Assembly (NCBI GenBank): GCA_013911065.1 | Contig: JACERV010000019.1 | Coordinates: 1-64,000 of the forward strand | DNA length: 64,000 bases | Source: Ruminococcus sp. | Lineage (GTDB): Bacteria; Bacillota; Clostridia; Lachnospirales; Lachnospiraceae | Direction: 5' to 3' | Part shown: one piece after another, positions 17,265 through 26,237 of the stretch | How the letters are laid out: each line of letters opens with the position of its first letter | How positions within the stretch are numbered: the stretch's first letter is position 1 | Made by a program: the position numbers and the translations under genes | The notes under the pieces: model-generated | What the model was told of the DNA's origin: nothing | Database searches by the model: none | Seen by the model: only the letters and a program-made list of their open reading frames with translations

Positions 17265-17310
17265 AATTTCAGGTGAGATGATGGACAGAGTCCGCCTCTC
17301 ACCTGAAATT
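17265..17310. terminator. Bidirectional terminator
   Basis: A 13-bp perfect stem (17265-17277 with 17298-17310) lies between the convergent smpB and flavoprotein genes. The minus strand shows a T run after the stem. Confidence 0.75.
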
Positions 17311-17330
17311 CTATTGGAGGATATTGGATT

Positions 17331-19331
17331 TTACAGATATCCGTGTTTTTCTAAGGTACTCAATATATTTCGGCCTTCCTCGGTTCCTTCTATAATTCTA
17401 CGGGCACGGATGCTGTCTCCTATGTTGATGACTTCTATGCCGCTTTCATCATCGAAGGTCTCCTGGATGTCCTGAAGAACAGGCTGGTTTGACTTCATTC
17501 CCAGACAGACAAAACCATAATCAAAGTTCAGTTCTTCCTGTCCGTCTTTTGTTTCTACAAGGAAGGAGTCAGGGCGTACGTCTTTGAGGGCAGTGTTTGT
17601 CATCTTGCGTACACGGTACTTTTTCATTAGCTCAAAGATTCCGGCTTTAGATACCGGATCAAGGCCATTTCCCAAAGCAGACATCATTTCCACGATGCTG
17701 ACTTCGGCACCTCTTGGAGCGAAGAATTCAACTACGTCCAGACCTACAGCTCCGCCACCAATGACAGCAACCTTTTTACCTGTTAAATCTTCCGGATAAT
17801 CGTTAACATGGCTGATCATGTTAAGGATGGAGGATACTTTTCCGTCTTCCTTGTCAATATTCTCCATCAGTCCTGGAATTGGCGGAAGGAGGGGCGAGGA
17901 GCCGGTTGCATTTACAATAATGTTTGGATTCAGGCTCTTAACAAGGTTTATCGTTGCCTCTGTTTCTGTAAAGACAAATAAATTTTTTAACTTGGAAGCC
18001 CTGTGAATCATATATTCGGGGAAATCGGCCAGACGTTTTTTGTCTGGTATTTTGGAGATTTCCGCTGCCAGTCCTCCCAGGTAGGGCTTTCTTTCTATTA
18101 AAAATGTGGTACATCCTACTTCCGCTGCCGTGCAGGCTGCCTCCATGCCGGCAGTTCCGCCACCGATGACAACAACGTTGCAGGAACCAGTGATGTGCCT
18201 TTTTTTGTGAATGTCACCTTCATGCACAGAAGGATTTATTGTGCAGCGGATTGGACGATTGCTGCCTATACGGTTGCCGGCACAGCCGATGTTACAGGAG
18301 ATACATTTGCGGATATCCCTGATATCTCCGAACTGTACTTTATTTACCCATTCAGGGTCTGCAATCAGACCGCGGCCCATTCCAATGATGTCAGCATCGC
18401 CTCTTGCAAGAATATCCTCGGCTACTTGTGGGTTACGGATATTTCCCATTGTGACACAAGGTTTTTTATATCTTTCCTTGACGGCCTTTGCCATATAGGA
18501 ACGCCAGCCATCCGGGAGATAGTTGGCATCTATCTGATATTGGATAGAGCCATTCAATCCGCAGGATACGTCTATCACATCTGCCTCTTCCTGAAAATAC
18601 TGCAGGGCATCCAGTGTATCCTCCAATGTATTGCCGCCTTCCATAAATTCATCAGCACTGATGCGCAGGAAGATTGGGAAAAATGGCCCCACCTGGGCAC
18701 GAACCTCTTCCATGACCATTCGTGCAAATCTGGCACGGTTTTCCGCAGAGCCGCCAAATTCATCTGTTCTATCGTTGTAGATAGGAGATAGAAATTGGCT
18801 GATTAAGTAAGAGTGTCCGGCGTGGACTTCCACGGCATCAAATCCAGCGGTCTGTGCACGTTTGGCGGCTTCGCCAAATTTCCTTACGATTCGGAGTATT
18901 TCTTCCTTTTCCAGAGGACGGGGAATTTCTCCTCCATCTTTGGAAGGAATATTAGAAGAAGATACAGGCTGCATATTTGTGCGTGCAGACATAGCAGACG
19001 CACCGGCATGGTTAATCTGGATACCAATGCAGGCTCCGTGTTTATGTATTGTTTCTGTTAATTTAAAAAGTCTTGGGAGATAATTATCATGGTCAATCCG
19101 AATCTGGGTTGTCCCATTGGAACCTTCCGGGGAGTCTACACTGGCATTTTCTACCATGATAAGGCCGGTGCCTCCTTTTGCTCTCTGCTCATAATAATTA
19201 ATATGGAGAAAACTCATTTCTCCACTTTGCTCACCATAATTCGTCCCCATAGGCATCATCATGATGCGGTTCTTCATCGTCATACGGCGTATGGTGAGAG
19301 GTTCAAAAATATGCTTGTAATCGCGTTTCAT
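17331..19331 (-). CDS. Old-yellow-enzyme type Fe-S flavoprotein reductase 1
   Basis: A 666-residue protein of the 2,4-dienoyl-CoA reductase / BaiCD / 2-enoate reductase family. An FMN TIM barrel (about 1-345) with HAGHSYLISQFLSP and DEFGGS is followed by a 4Fe-4S motif C-x2-C-x3-C-x12-C (CISCNIGC), then two Rossmann motifs: GGGTAGME for FAD and GGGAVGLD for NAD(P)H. Such enzymes reduce activated C=C bonds with NAD(P)H in anaerobes. It is divergent from a LysR gene at 19586, which probably controls it. Context suggests a substrate derived from shikimate or quinate; an unrelated enoate is possible. Confidence 0.85.
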   Translation of the reverse strand: MKRDYKHIFEPLTIRRMTMKNRIMMMPMGTNYGEQSGEMSFLHINYYEQRAKGGTGLIMVENASVDSPEGSNGTTQIRIDHDNYLPRLFKLTETIHKHGACIGIQINHAGASAMSARTNMQPVSSSNIPSKDGGEIPRPLEKEEILRIVRKFGEAAKRAQTAGFDAVEVHAGHSYLISQFLSPIYNDRTDEFGGSAENRARFARMVMEEVRAQVGPFFPIFLRISADEFMEGGNTLEDTLDALQYFQEEADVIDVSCGLNGSIQYQIDANYLPDGWRSYMAKAVKERYKKPCVTMGNIRNPQVAEDILARGDADIIGMGRGLIADPEWVNKVQFGDIRDIRKCISCNIGCAGNRIGSNRPIRCTINPSVHEGDIHKKRHITGSCNVVVIGGGTAGMEAACTAAEVGCTTFLIERKPYLGGLAAEISKIPDKKRLADFPEYMIHRASKLKNLFVFTETEATINLVKSLNPNIIVNATGSSPLLPPIPGLMENIDKEDGKVSSILNMISHVNDYPEDLTGKKVAVIGGGAVGLDVVEFFAPRGAEVSIVEMMSALGNGLDPVSKAGIFELMKKYRVRKMTNTALKDVRPDSFLVETKDGQEELNFDYGFVCLGMKSNQPVLQDIQETFDDESGIEVINIGDSIRARRIIEGTEEGRNILSTLEKHGYL

Positions 19332-19476
19332 AGATAGGACCTCCTAAACAAGTCAAAAATATGTTGACAGGCTGCTAAAATAAGAGAGAGGTTGATATAA
19401 CATTAACAATCTGTTTCTAAGACGTATTATAGAGGACAACAACCGATTAAACAAATGCATATTTTCCGGTGAAACA

Positions 19477-19491
19477 ATAGATAAAAACTAT
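19477..19491. promoter_or_regulatory. Putative LysR box (ATAG-N7-CTAT)
   Basis: ATAG-N7-CTAT between the divergent flavoprotein gene (19331) and LysR gene (19586) has the T-N11-A shape of LysR sites. The same half-sites and spacing occur at 21396-21412 near the second LysR gene. Confidence 0.45.
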
Positions 19492-19585
19492 GAATTGTGA
19501 TATAGTGTTAAAAAAGATTTTGGATGTGGATAAATCAAGACGAACAGATGTGTAATACATCTTTCGGAACTGCGGGAGGATAAGA

Positions 19586-20467
19586 ATGAATTTAAATCAA
19601 CTACATTATTTTGCAGTACTGGCACGCCTGCAGCATTATACGAAAGCATCTGAAGAGCTGGGGATTACTCAGCCCAGTTTGAGTCATGCGGTGAATGCTC
19701 TGGAGAAGGAAGTTGGAACCCGGTTTTTTGAAAAGCAGGGCCGGAATGTTGTTTTAACGAAATACGGCAAGTTTTTTTTGCAGTATGTGGAGGAATCTTT
19801 GCAAGTACTGGATGCGGGGATTCAGAAAACCCGCGAGATGACCGGACAGGCTGAAGGTCTGGTTGAACTGGCTTACATTTACACACAGGGAAGTGAGTTT
19901 GTGCCTCAGCTGGCGGGAGACTTTATGAGAGCATATGAAGAATTAAAGATAAAGTTTCGTTTTACGGTAGGAAATACTTATGAAGTAATTCAAGGTCTGA
20001 AGGAAGAAAAGTACGATATTGTCTTTTGCTCTATGCTGGACGGGGAGCCTTCTATTGAATTTATCCCTGTGGGTACGGAAAAACTGGTTCTGGTTGTTCC
20101 CAAGGGACATCCGCTGTCAGATAAAAAGATTGTGGACTTAGAGCAGGCAGCGGCATACCCCCAGATTTATTTTACAAAGAATAGCGGTTTGCGTCCGGTA
20201 GTAGACAGGTTGTTTGAAAATGCCCATTTGACGCCAAAGATTGCCTATGAAATTGAGGAAGATGGATCTATGGCAGGACTTGCAGCGCAGAACTTTGGGA
20301 TTGCAGTTATGCCCGATATTCCGGTTTTGAAGCAGTTGAATGTGGATGTTTTGGACATTCGTTCTCCAGAACAGCGCAGATATATTTACATGGCTCGAAT
20401 AAAAGACAGATATCAGACACCGATGGTTAAAAGATTCACAGAATTTGTAAAAAGAAGGCAGCTATAA
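19586..20467 (+). CDS. LysR-type regulator 1
   Basis: A 293-residue LysR-family regulator. The N-terminal helix-turn-helix reads MNLNQLHYFAVLA followed by ITQPSLSHAVNALE; the C-terminal effector domain begins near residue 92. It is divergent from the Fe-S flavoprotein gene at 17331-19331, the classic arrangement for control of the neighbour, and its 3' end overlaps the convergent LysR 2 gene by six bases. GGGAGGA precedes the ATG. The effector is probably an intermediate of the shikimate/quinate island. Confidence 0.85.
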   Translation: MNLNQLHYFAVLARLQHYTKASEELGITQPSLSHAVNALEKEVGTRFFEKQGRNVVLTKYGKFFLQYVEESLQVLDAGIQKTREMTGQAEGLVELAYIYTQGSEFVPQLAGDFMRAYEELKIKFRFTVGNTYEVIQGLKEEKYDIVFCSMLDGEPSIEFIPVGTEKLVLVVPKGHPLSDKKIVDLEQAAAYPQIYFTKNSGLRPVVDRLFENAHLTPKIAYEIEEDGSMAGLAAQNFGIAVMPDIPVLKQLNVDVLDIRSPEQRRYIYMARIKDRYQTPMVKRFTEFVKRRQL

Positions 20468-21346
20468 ATGCGTGCCTTCTTTTCTGATGAACTGGATGAA
20501 GTTTTTGACAGCGGAAATTACATAGTGGTCTTTTTTATAAGCCAGGTAGACGGTATGGTTTAAGTCAATGTCTTCCAGGGGCAGAATACAGACCTTTCCG
20601 GTCTGTATTTGTTCCACGTCTGCCACCAGGGCAATGCCAAAATCCTCCGCAACAAGTGCTGAGATAGAGTGTTCATCAGGGGATTCGCAGACAATATTCG
20701 GCGTCAGGGAATAAGATTGGTAGAGCCGGTTTGTAAAATTGCCTAGTCCTGAGGTTCTTTCGTATCCAATCAGTGGGTACTGCTCCAAATCAGCCAGAGC
20801 AGCACTGCCCTTTTGTGCCAGAGGATGTCCGAGCGGAGTGATGACTCTCATTTTCTGATTGATAATCGGAACAAATTGGATGTCGGGCTCATTTTCCGCA
20901 TAAGAGCCCAGAATAACATCAAATTTATCGGCTTTGAGTCCTGCTATCAGGTCGGCAGTATGACGCTGATAGAAACTAAAGGTGATTTTTTTATTTTTTT
21001 CCTTTTGCAAAAAACGGCGGACCATACGTGGGATGTAGCTGGTTGCAAGAGGAAACACATAGGCAAGGTCCACATGCCCCTCACTTCCGGATAATTGCCT
21101 CATCCGCTCCTGTACAAGGTCCACTTCCTTTAAAATCCTGTCTACATGCTCCAAAAATATTTTCCCGTATTTCGTCAGCCGGATATTCCTCCCTGCCCTT
21201 GCAAACAAAAGGATATCCAGTTCCTCCTCCAGTGAGGATATGGAACGGCTCAGGCTGGGCTGGGAGATATTCAGCTCGGCGGCAGCCTGGCGGAAGTGCT
21301 GGTTTTTGGCTACACTTTGAAAATAGAGCAGTTGATTTAATGTCAT
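20462..21346 (-). CDS. LysR-type regulator 2
   Basis: A 294-residue LysR protein: helix-turn-helix MTLNQLLYFQSVA with ISQPSLSRSISSLE, then an effector-binding domain. The gene is divergent from the dehydrogenase/dehydratase operon starting at 21525, with a TGATAG-N7-CTATCA dyad in the 178-bp gap, so it is the likely activator of that operon. AGGAGA precedes its ATG. It shares the general CbbR/CysB-like architecture with LysR 1 and 3, but the three differ clearly in sequence. Confidence 0.85.
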   Translation of the reverse strand: MTLNQLLYFQSVAKNQHFRQAAAELNISQPSLSRSISSLEEELDILLFARAGRNIRLTKYGKIFLEHVDRILKEVDLVQERMRQLSGSEGHVDLAYVFPLATSYIPRMVRRFLQKEKNKKITFSFYQRHTADLIAGLKADKFDVILGSYAENEPDIQFVPIINQKMRVITPLGHPLAQKGSAALADLEQYPLIGYERTSGLGNFTNRLYQSYSLTPNIVCESPDEHSISALVAEDFGIALVADVEQIQTGKVCILPLEDIDLNHTVYLAYKKDHYVISAVKNFIQFIRKEGTHL

Positions 21347-21394
21347 AAAGAGTTCTCCTTTATAAATATTGGTTTGTATATAATTTACTACAAA

Positions 21395-21413
21395 TGATAG
21401 TTAAAAGCTATCA
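21395..21413. promoter_or_regulatory. Putative LysR box (TGATAG-N7-CTATCA)
   Basis: A perfect 6-bp dyad with a 7-base spacer lies between the divergent LysR 2 and dehydrogenase genes. It is centred about 56 bases upstream of a TATAAT at 21457-21462, close to the usual position for LysR activator sites. A further CTATC occurs at 21439-21443. Confidence 0.55.
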
Positions 21414-21456
21414 AAAAAGTATAAAAATTGTATTAGAACTATCGGTTACTGTGAAT

Positions 21457-21462
21457 TATAAT
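21457..21462 (+). promoter_or_regulatory. -10 element of the dehydrogenase operon
   Basis: TATAAT at 21457-21462 has no good -35 at 17 bases (TAGAAC at 21434-21439), which fits an activator-dependent promoter. Confidence 0.45.
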
Positions 21463-21524
21463 ATGATTAAGAGGTTGTTTAATAATTAACAAATAATGTT
21501 GTTCAAGAAGAAAAGGAGAGAAAA

Positions 21525-22394
21525 ATGGCAGAGAGAATTACAGGGCATACAGAATTGATTGGTTTGATGGCATATCCCATCCGCCATTCCAGTTCACCCG
21601 CTATGCATAACGAGGCGTTCGCCAAGTTAGGGCTGGATTATGCGTATCTTGCATTTGAAGTAGATAATGATTCACTGGAGGATGCAATCAAGGGACTGCG
21701 TGCATTAAGAATGAAAGGCTCTAATGTGTCCATGCCAAATAAGACAGTGGTACATAAATATCTGGATAAACTTTCACCGGCGGCTGAATTATGTGGTGCA
21801 GTAAATACGATTGTAAATGAAAATGGTGTGCTGACAGGACATATTACGGACGGAATTGGATATATGCAGGCACTGAAGGACAATGGCATTGACGTAATCG
21901 GAAAAAAAATGACAATTGTCGGAGCTGGAGGAGCGGCAACGGCCATTGAGATACAGGCGGCGCTGGATGGCGTAAAAGAGATATCCATTTTCAATGCAAA
22001 GGATAAATTCTGGGCAAATGCAGAGGATACTGTGCAAAAGATCAATGAAAAAACAGATTGTAAAGCAGCCTTGTATGACTTGGCCGATTTGGATAAGCTG
22101 AAAGAGGAGATAGCAGACAGTTTTCTGTTTACAAATGCTACCGGAATGGGAATGAAGCCATTGGAAGGCCAAACTTATATCCCGGACAGTTCTTTTTTAA
22201 GGCCGGATTTGATTGTAACGGATGTGGTATATTTCCCAAGAGAAACTGCACTTCTGAAAATGGCGAAGGAAGTGGGTTGTAAGACAATGAATGGCCTTGG
22301 CATGATGCTTTTTCAAGGTTCTGCGGCATTTGAAATGTGGACCGGACAGTCAATGCCTATAGAATATATGAAAGATATTTTGGACATTAAGTAA
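21525..22394 (+). CDS. aroE: Shikimate/quinate dehydrogenase, YdiB-like (1)
   Basis: A 289-residue shikimate dehydrogenase. Substrate residues are present: S22 and S24 in HSSSP, catalytic K73 (MPNK), N94 (AVNT), catalytic D109, and the glutamine in MMLFQGSAAFEMWTG. The cofactor loop GAGGAATA is intact. Overall it resembles E. coli YdiB more than biosynthetic AroE. Two oddities: the usual NTDG reads ITDG (107-110), and the NRKD-type cofactor motif reads NAKD (157-160), so the NADP-binding Arg is missing and NAD use is likely. It heads an operon with aroD; a catabolic role is favoured. Confidence 0.85.
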   Translation: MAERITGHTELIGLMAYPIRHSSSPAMHNEAFAKLGLDYAYLAFEVDNDSLEDAIKGLRALRMKGSNVSMPNKTVVHKYLDKLSPAAELCGAVNTIVNENGVLTGHITDGIGYMQALKDNGIDVIGKKMTIVGAGGAATAIEIQAALDGVKEISIFNAKDKFWANAEDTVQKINEKTDCKAALYDLADLDKLKEEIADSFLFTNATGMGMKPLEGQTYIPDSSFLRPDLIVTDVVYFPRETALLKMAKEVGCKTMNGLGMMLFQGSAAFEMWTGQSMPIEYMKDILDIK

Positions 22395-22424
22395 AATTCA
22401 ATCCAGATGGGAAGGGAGAAAAGT

Positions 22425-23186
22425 ATGAACCCAGTTAAGGTTAGAAATGTAGAGATAGGCACAGGGATTCCTAAAATCTGTGTCCCGATCGTGGGTGCAA
22501 CAAGGGAAGAGATTTTAAGCGCAGCAGAAAATATCTGCCGCCTGGGTGCTGATGTAGTAGAGTGGCGCGTTGACTGGTATGAAGATATCTTTGACTTTGC
22601 CAAAACGGAAGAAACATTGAAAAAACTTAGAGAAGCTCTTGGGAATATCCCGGTGCTGTTTACGTTCCGTACGTCGAAAGAGGGCGGAGAAAAGGCAATT
22701 GAAACAGAAGCCTACGTGGAGTTGAATCAGAAGGCAGCCCGTACTGGTTATGTAGATTTGGTTGACGTGGAAGTGTTCACAGGAGATGAGGCAGTGGATA
22801 GCATTGTCAGGGCAGCTCACGAATGTGGCGTAAAAGTTATTGCTTCTAACCATGATTTCTACAAGACACCAGATAAAGAGGAGATTGTAGCCCGCCTGTG
22901 CAAGATGCAGGAGCTGGGTGCAGATATTCCGAAAATTGCGGTAATGCCGCAGAACAAAAAAGATGTGCTCACACTTTTGGCGGCCACGGAGGAAATGACA
23001 TCCAAACATACAGATGTACCAGTCATAACGATGTCCATGGCGGGAACCGGAGTTATCAGCCGTCTGTGCGGAGAAGTTTTCGGCTCAGCGCTCACGTTTG
23101 GAGCGGTGGGAAAAGTATCAGCTCCGGGACAGATCGGGATAGAAGAACTGCGGACTGTCTTGGAAGTGATTCATAAAAGCTTGTAA
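22425..23186 (+). CDS. aroD: Type I 3-dehydroquinate dehydratase
   Basis: A 253-residue class I enzyme, interconverting 3-dehydroquinate and 3-dehydroshikimate through a Schiff base. The key residues sit at the same numbers as in the E. coli enzyme: E86 (FRTSKEGG), H143 (SNHDF) and K170 (IPKIAVMP). The start at 22425 follows AAGGGAG; the ATG at 22407 overlaps that site. Being coupled to a YdiB-like dehydrogenase rather than to chorismate-pathway genes, it probably acts in quinate/shikimate use. Confidence 0.92.
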   Translation: MNPVKVRNVEIGTGIPKICVPIVGATREEILSAAENICRLGADVVEWRVDWYEDIFDFAKTEETLKKLREALGNIPVLFTFRTSKEGGEKAIETEAYVELNQKAARTGYVDLVDVEVFTGDEAVDSIVRAAHECGVKVIASNHDFYKTPDKEEIVARLCKMQELGADIPKIAVMPQNKKDVLTLLAATEEMTSKHTDVPVITMSMAGTGVISRLCGEVFGSALTFGAVGKVSAPGQIGIEELRTVLEVIHKSL

Positions 23187-23393
23187 AGAGCCTTGAGTAT
23201 GAAGCCTCAGCCCTGCAGAATACTTTGACATAAACCATAAACAAAATCTATGGATTCAAGTTATATTTCCAATTTGTTTTTAATTTAACAATAAAATATA
23301 ATGTACTCATAGAAAAAAACCACAAGGTTGAACAAAAAAGCGTGGAAATAATGCTTGATTATGTTCAATTTTGACAATGAAAGGAGTAGGGTT

Positions 23394-24233
23394 ATGTCAA
23401 AAAAATATCCAATCACAATTAGCTCATGGACATTAGGAGATCAATGTAAATTTGAGGACCGTGTTGCTGCTGCAAAGGAGGCGGGATATGAAGGAATCGG
23501 GCTTCGTGCAGAGACATATGTGGATGCTCTGAACGAAGGTCTGTACGATGAGGACATTTTAAAAATTTTAGAAAAGTACAACATGAAGGTTACAGAAGTA
23601 GAGTACATCGTGCAGTGGGCGGAAGACAACCGTTCTTATGAGCAGAAATATAAAGAGCAGATGTGTTTCCATATGTGTGAACTCTTTGAAGTGGGACATA
23701 TTAATTGTGGTCTGATGGAGAATTATTCTGTGGAACATACAGCGCAGAAACTAAAGGAATTATGCCACAGGGCAGGAAAGAATATTATAGGAGTGGAGCC
23801 TATGCCGTACAGTGGACTTCCGGATTTAAACAAGGCCTGGGAAGTTGTAAAGGCTTCCGGGTGTGATAATGCGATGTTGATTCTGGATACATGGCACTGG
23901 GTAAGAGCGGACCAGCCCTATGACATTCTTACAAAAGAACAGGCGGCAAAAGTGGCATCCATCCAAATTAATGATGCTTATGAAAGACCATATGCAGCGT
24001 CTATTTTGAGGGATGAGTCCATGCATGACCGTCTTGCTCCCGGTACCGGTGCAAAGGACACCGCAGGATTTGTCAAAATGATAAAGGAAGCAGGCGTAGA
24101 CCCCAGAGTAATTGGTGTTGAGGTTATCTCAGATGCCTATGTTGCAAAAGGGGTAAAAGAGGCGGCTTCTTATACATATGAAAATACGGTAAAAGTATTA
24201 AAAGAGGTCTGGCCTGAATTGTTGGAAGATTAA
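23394..24233 (+). CDS. TIM-barrel enzyme, possible 3-dehydroshikimate dehydratase
   Basis: A 279-residue sugar-phosphate isomerase/epimerase-like TIM barrel (AP_endonuc_2). Metal-ligand positions are visible: Glu in GVEPMPYS, Asp-x-x-His in LDTWHW, Asp in QINDAYE and Glu in GVEVISD. This fold includes 3-dehydroshikimate dehydratases as well as many isomerases. Between aroD and the second flavoprotein gene, a dehydratase acting on 3-dehydroshikimate (giving protocatechuate) is plausible but not shown. The start at 23394 follows AAAGGAG; the frame from 23355 is rejected. The 207-base gap before it is A+T-rich and could hold its own promoter. Confidence 0.65.
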   Translation: MSKKYPITISSWTLGDQCKFEDRVAAAKEAGYEGIGLRAETYVDALNEGLYDEDILKILEKYNMKVTEVEYIVQWAEDNRSYEQKYKEQMCFHMCELFEVGHINCGLMENYSVEHTAQKLKELCHRAGKNIIGVEPMPYSGLPDLNKAWEVVKASGCDNAMLILDTWHWVRADQPYDILTKEQAAKVASIQINDAYERPYAASILRDESMHDRLAPGTGAKDTAGFVKMIKEAGVDPRVIGVEVISDAYVAKGVKEAASYTYENTVKVLKEVWPELLED

Positions 24234-24278
24234 AAAATCCTGGATTTCAAAATATAAGTTTAAGAGCGAGGAAAAATA

Positions 24279-26204
24279 ATGAAATTTAAGAATATGTTTA
24301 CACCGATACAAATTGGACCAATGACTGTGAAAAACCGATTTGTGGTACCACCCATGGGTAATAATTTTGCCAATACTGATGGAACATGGAGCGACCAGTC
24401 TGTTGCTTATTATACGGAACGTGCAAAAGGCCAGTTTGGATTGATTACCATTGAGGCAACGGTTGTACATGATGGGGCAAAAGGCGGACCGAAAAAGCCG
24501 TGTCTGTACGATGACAGCAGTATTCCAAGCCTTGCCAAAATCGCAGAAGCCTGTCATGCAGAAGGCGCAAAATTGTCTATTCAGCTTCAGAATGCGGGAC
24601 CGGAAGGAAACGCGAAGAATGCAGGTGCTCCCACTCAGGCAGCAACGTCAATTGCTTCTGTTTTGGGAAAAGATATTCCCCAGGAAGTACCAACAGCTCA
24701 GGTATATGAGTTGGTGAAAGGGTATGGAGATGCGGCGGAGCGGGCGATGAAAGCAGGCGTTGATGCCGTAGAAATTCATATGGCACATGGTTATCTTGTG
24801 AATTCATTTATCTCACCAAGAATGAACAAACGAGTAGATGAATTTGGCGGAAGCTTTGAAAACCGTATGCGCTTTCCGCGCCTCATCGTAGAAGAAGTGA
24901 AAAGAAGAGTTGGAGATAAAGTGGCAATCCTTGCCCGCATTAACGGTTCTGATGAAGTGCTGGGTGGTGTGGATGTGCATGACAGTGCAGCAATTGCCGC
25001 TTATTTGGAAGAATGTGGAGTACAATGTCTGCACATTTCCCGGGCTGTACATATCAAGGATGAATATATGTGGGCACCAACAACGATTCATGGCGGTTTT
25101 TCTGCTGATCTTGTAACAGAGATTAAAAAGGCAGTTTCGATTCCAGTCATCACAGTCGGCCGTTTTACAGAGCCGCAGTTTGCAGAGCTTCTTGTAAAAG
25201 AAAGACGTACAGATCTGGTGGCATTCGGACGTCAGTCACTGGCTGATCCGCATATGCCGAGAAAGGCAATGGAAGACAAACTGGAAGACATGATTCCATG
25301 TATCGCATGTCTGCAGGGCTGTGTTGTCAACATGTTTAAAGGAGAACCTATATGCTGTCTGGTAAATCCATTTCTTGGGCATGAAGCAAAAGGATATCCG
25401 AAAGCGGAAAAAGCCAAAAAAGTCATGGTTATCGGCGGCGGTGTCGGCGGATTGTGTGCAGCCTTCATCTGTGCTGAGAGAGGACATGACGTTACATTAT
25501 ATGAAGCATCTGAAAAGCTTGGCGGAAATATGAGGCTGGCAGCTTACCCTCCGGGGAAAGGCGATATTACAAATATGGTCAGGAGTTATATCGTAAAATG
25601 TGAAAAGGCTGGCGTTAAGATTGTCATGAATACTGAAGTAACACTGGATATGGTAAAGACAGAAAAACCTGAGGTTGTATTTGTAGCAACCGGAGCTAAG
25701 ACTTTGATTCTTCCAATTGAAGGAATCGATAATCCGGCAATTATCCACGGTTCTGATATACTGGAGGGTAAGAAGAAGGCTGGAAAGAAGGTGCTTGTAG
25801 TAGGCGGCGGTATGGTTGGCGGTGAAACAGCAGCCTTTTTAGGAGAGCAGCAGCATGATGTGACGGTCATCGAATTCAGGGATGCCGTAGGTGCAGATGT
25901 GATTTCCGAGCACAGAAAATACCTGATGAAAGATTTTGAAGAATACAAAATAAAGGAAATTACAAGTGCAAAAGTGTGCAAGTTTTTTGAAGATGGTGTG
26001 GAATATGAGTCACCGGACGGAAGCAGACATGAAGCAAGAGGATTTGATTCTGTCATTCTTTCTATGGGATTCAGGAACTACAATCCATTTGAGGAACAAT
26101 TAGAAGAGCTTGGACAGGAAGTATATATAATCGGTGATGCAATCAGAGCCCGCCGTGCATTGGATGCAACCCAGGAAGCTTATAAGGCTGCAATGCAGGT
26201 CTAA
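24279..26204 (+). CDS. Old-yellow-enzyme type Fe-S flavoprotein reductase 2
   Basis: A 641-residue paralogue of the protein at 17331-19331: FMN barrel with HMAHGYLVNSFISP and DEFGGS, a 4Fe-4S motif C-x2-C-x3-C (CIACLQGC) plus a later Cys in PICCLVNP, and FAD (IGGGVGGL) and NAD(P) (VGGGMVGG) Rossmann motifs. It lies inside the shikimate-type operon, four bases before a short spacer and the second dehydrogenase. A C=C reduction of a cyclohexene carboxylate (shikimate or dehydroshikimate type) would explain its presence; this is inference. GCGAGGA precedes the ATG. Confidence 0.85.
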   Translation: MKFKNMFTPIQIGPMTVKNRFVVPPMGNNFANTDGTWSDQSVAYYTERAKGQFGLITIEATVVHDGAKGGPKKPCLYDDSSIPSLAKIAEACHAEGAKLSIQLQNAGPEGNAKNAGAPTQAATSIASVLGKDIPQEVPTAQVYELVKGYGDAAERAMKAGVDAVEIHMAHGYLVNSFISPRMNKRVDEFGGSFENRMRFPRLIVEEVKRRVGDKVAILARINGSDEVLGGVDVHDSAAIAAYLEECGVQCLHISRAVHIKDEYMWAPTTIHGGFSADLVTEIKKAVSIPVITVGRFTEPQFAELLVKERRTDLVAFGRQSLADPHMPRKAMEDKLEDMIPCIACLQGCVVNMFKGEPICCLVNPFLGHEAKGYPKAEKAKKVMVIGGGVGGLCAAFICAERGHDVTLYEASEKLGGNMRLAAYPPGKGDITNMVRSYIVKCEKAGVKIVMNTEVTLDMVKTEKPEVVFVATGAKTLILPIEGIDNPAIIHGSDILEGKKKAGKKVLVVGGGMVGGETAAFLGEQQHDVTVIEFRDAVGADVISEHRKYLMKDFEEYKIKEITSAKVCKFFEDGVEYESPDGSRHEARGFDSVILSMGFRNYNPFEEQLEELGQEVYIIGDAIRARRALDATQEAYKAAMQV

Positions 26205-26237
26205 TCAATGCAGGAAAACAATCAGGAGGAAAGAGGC

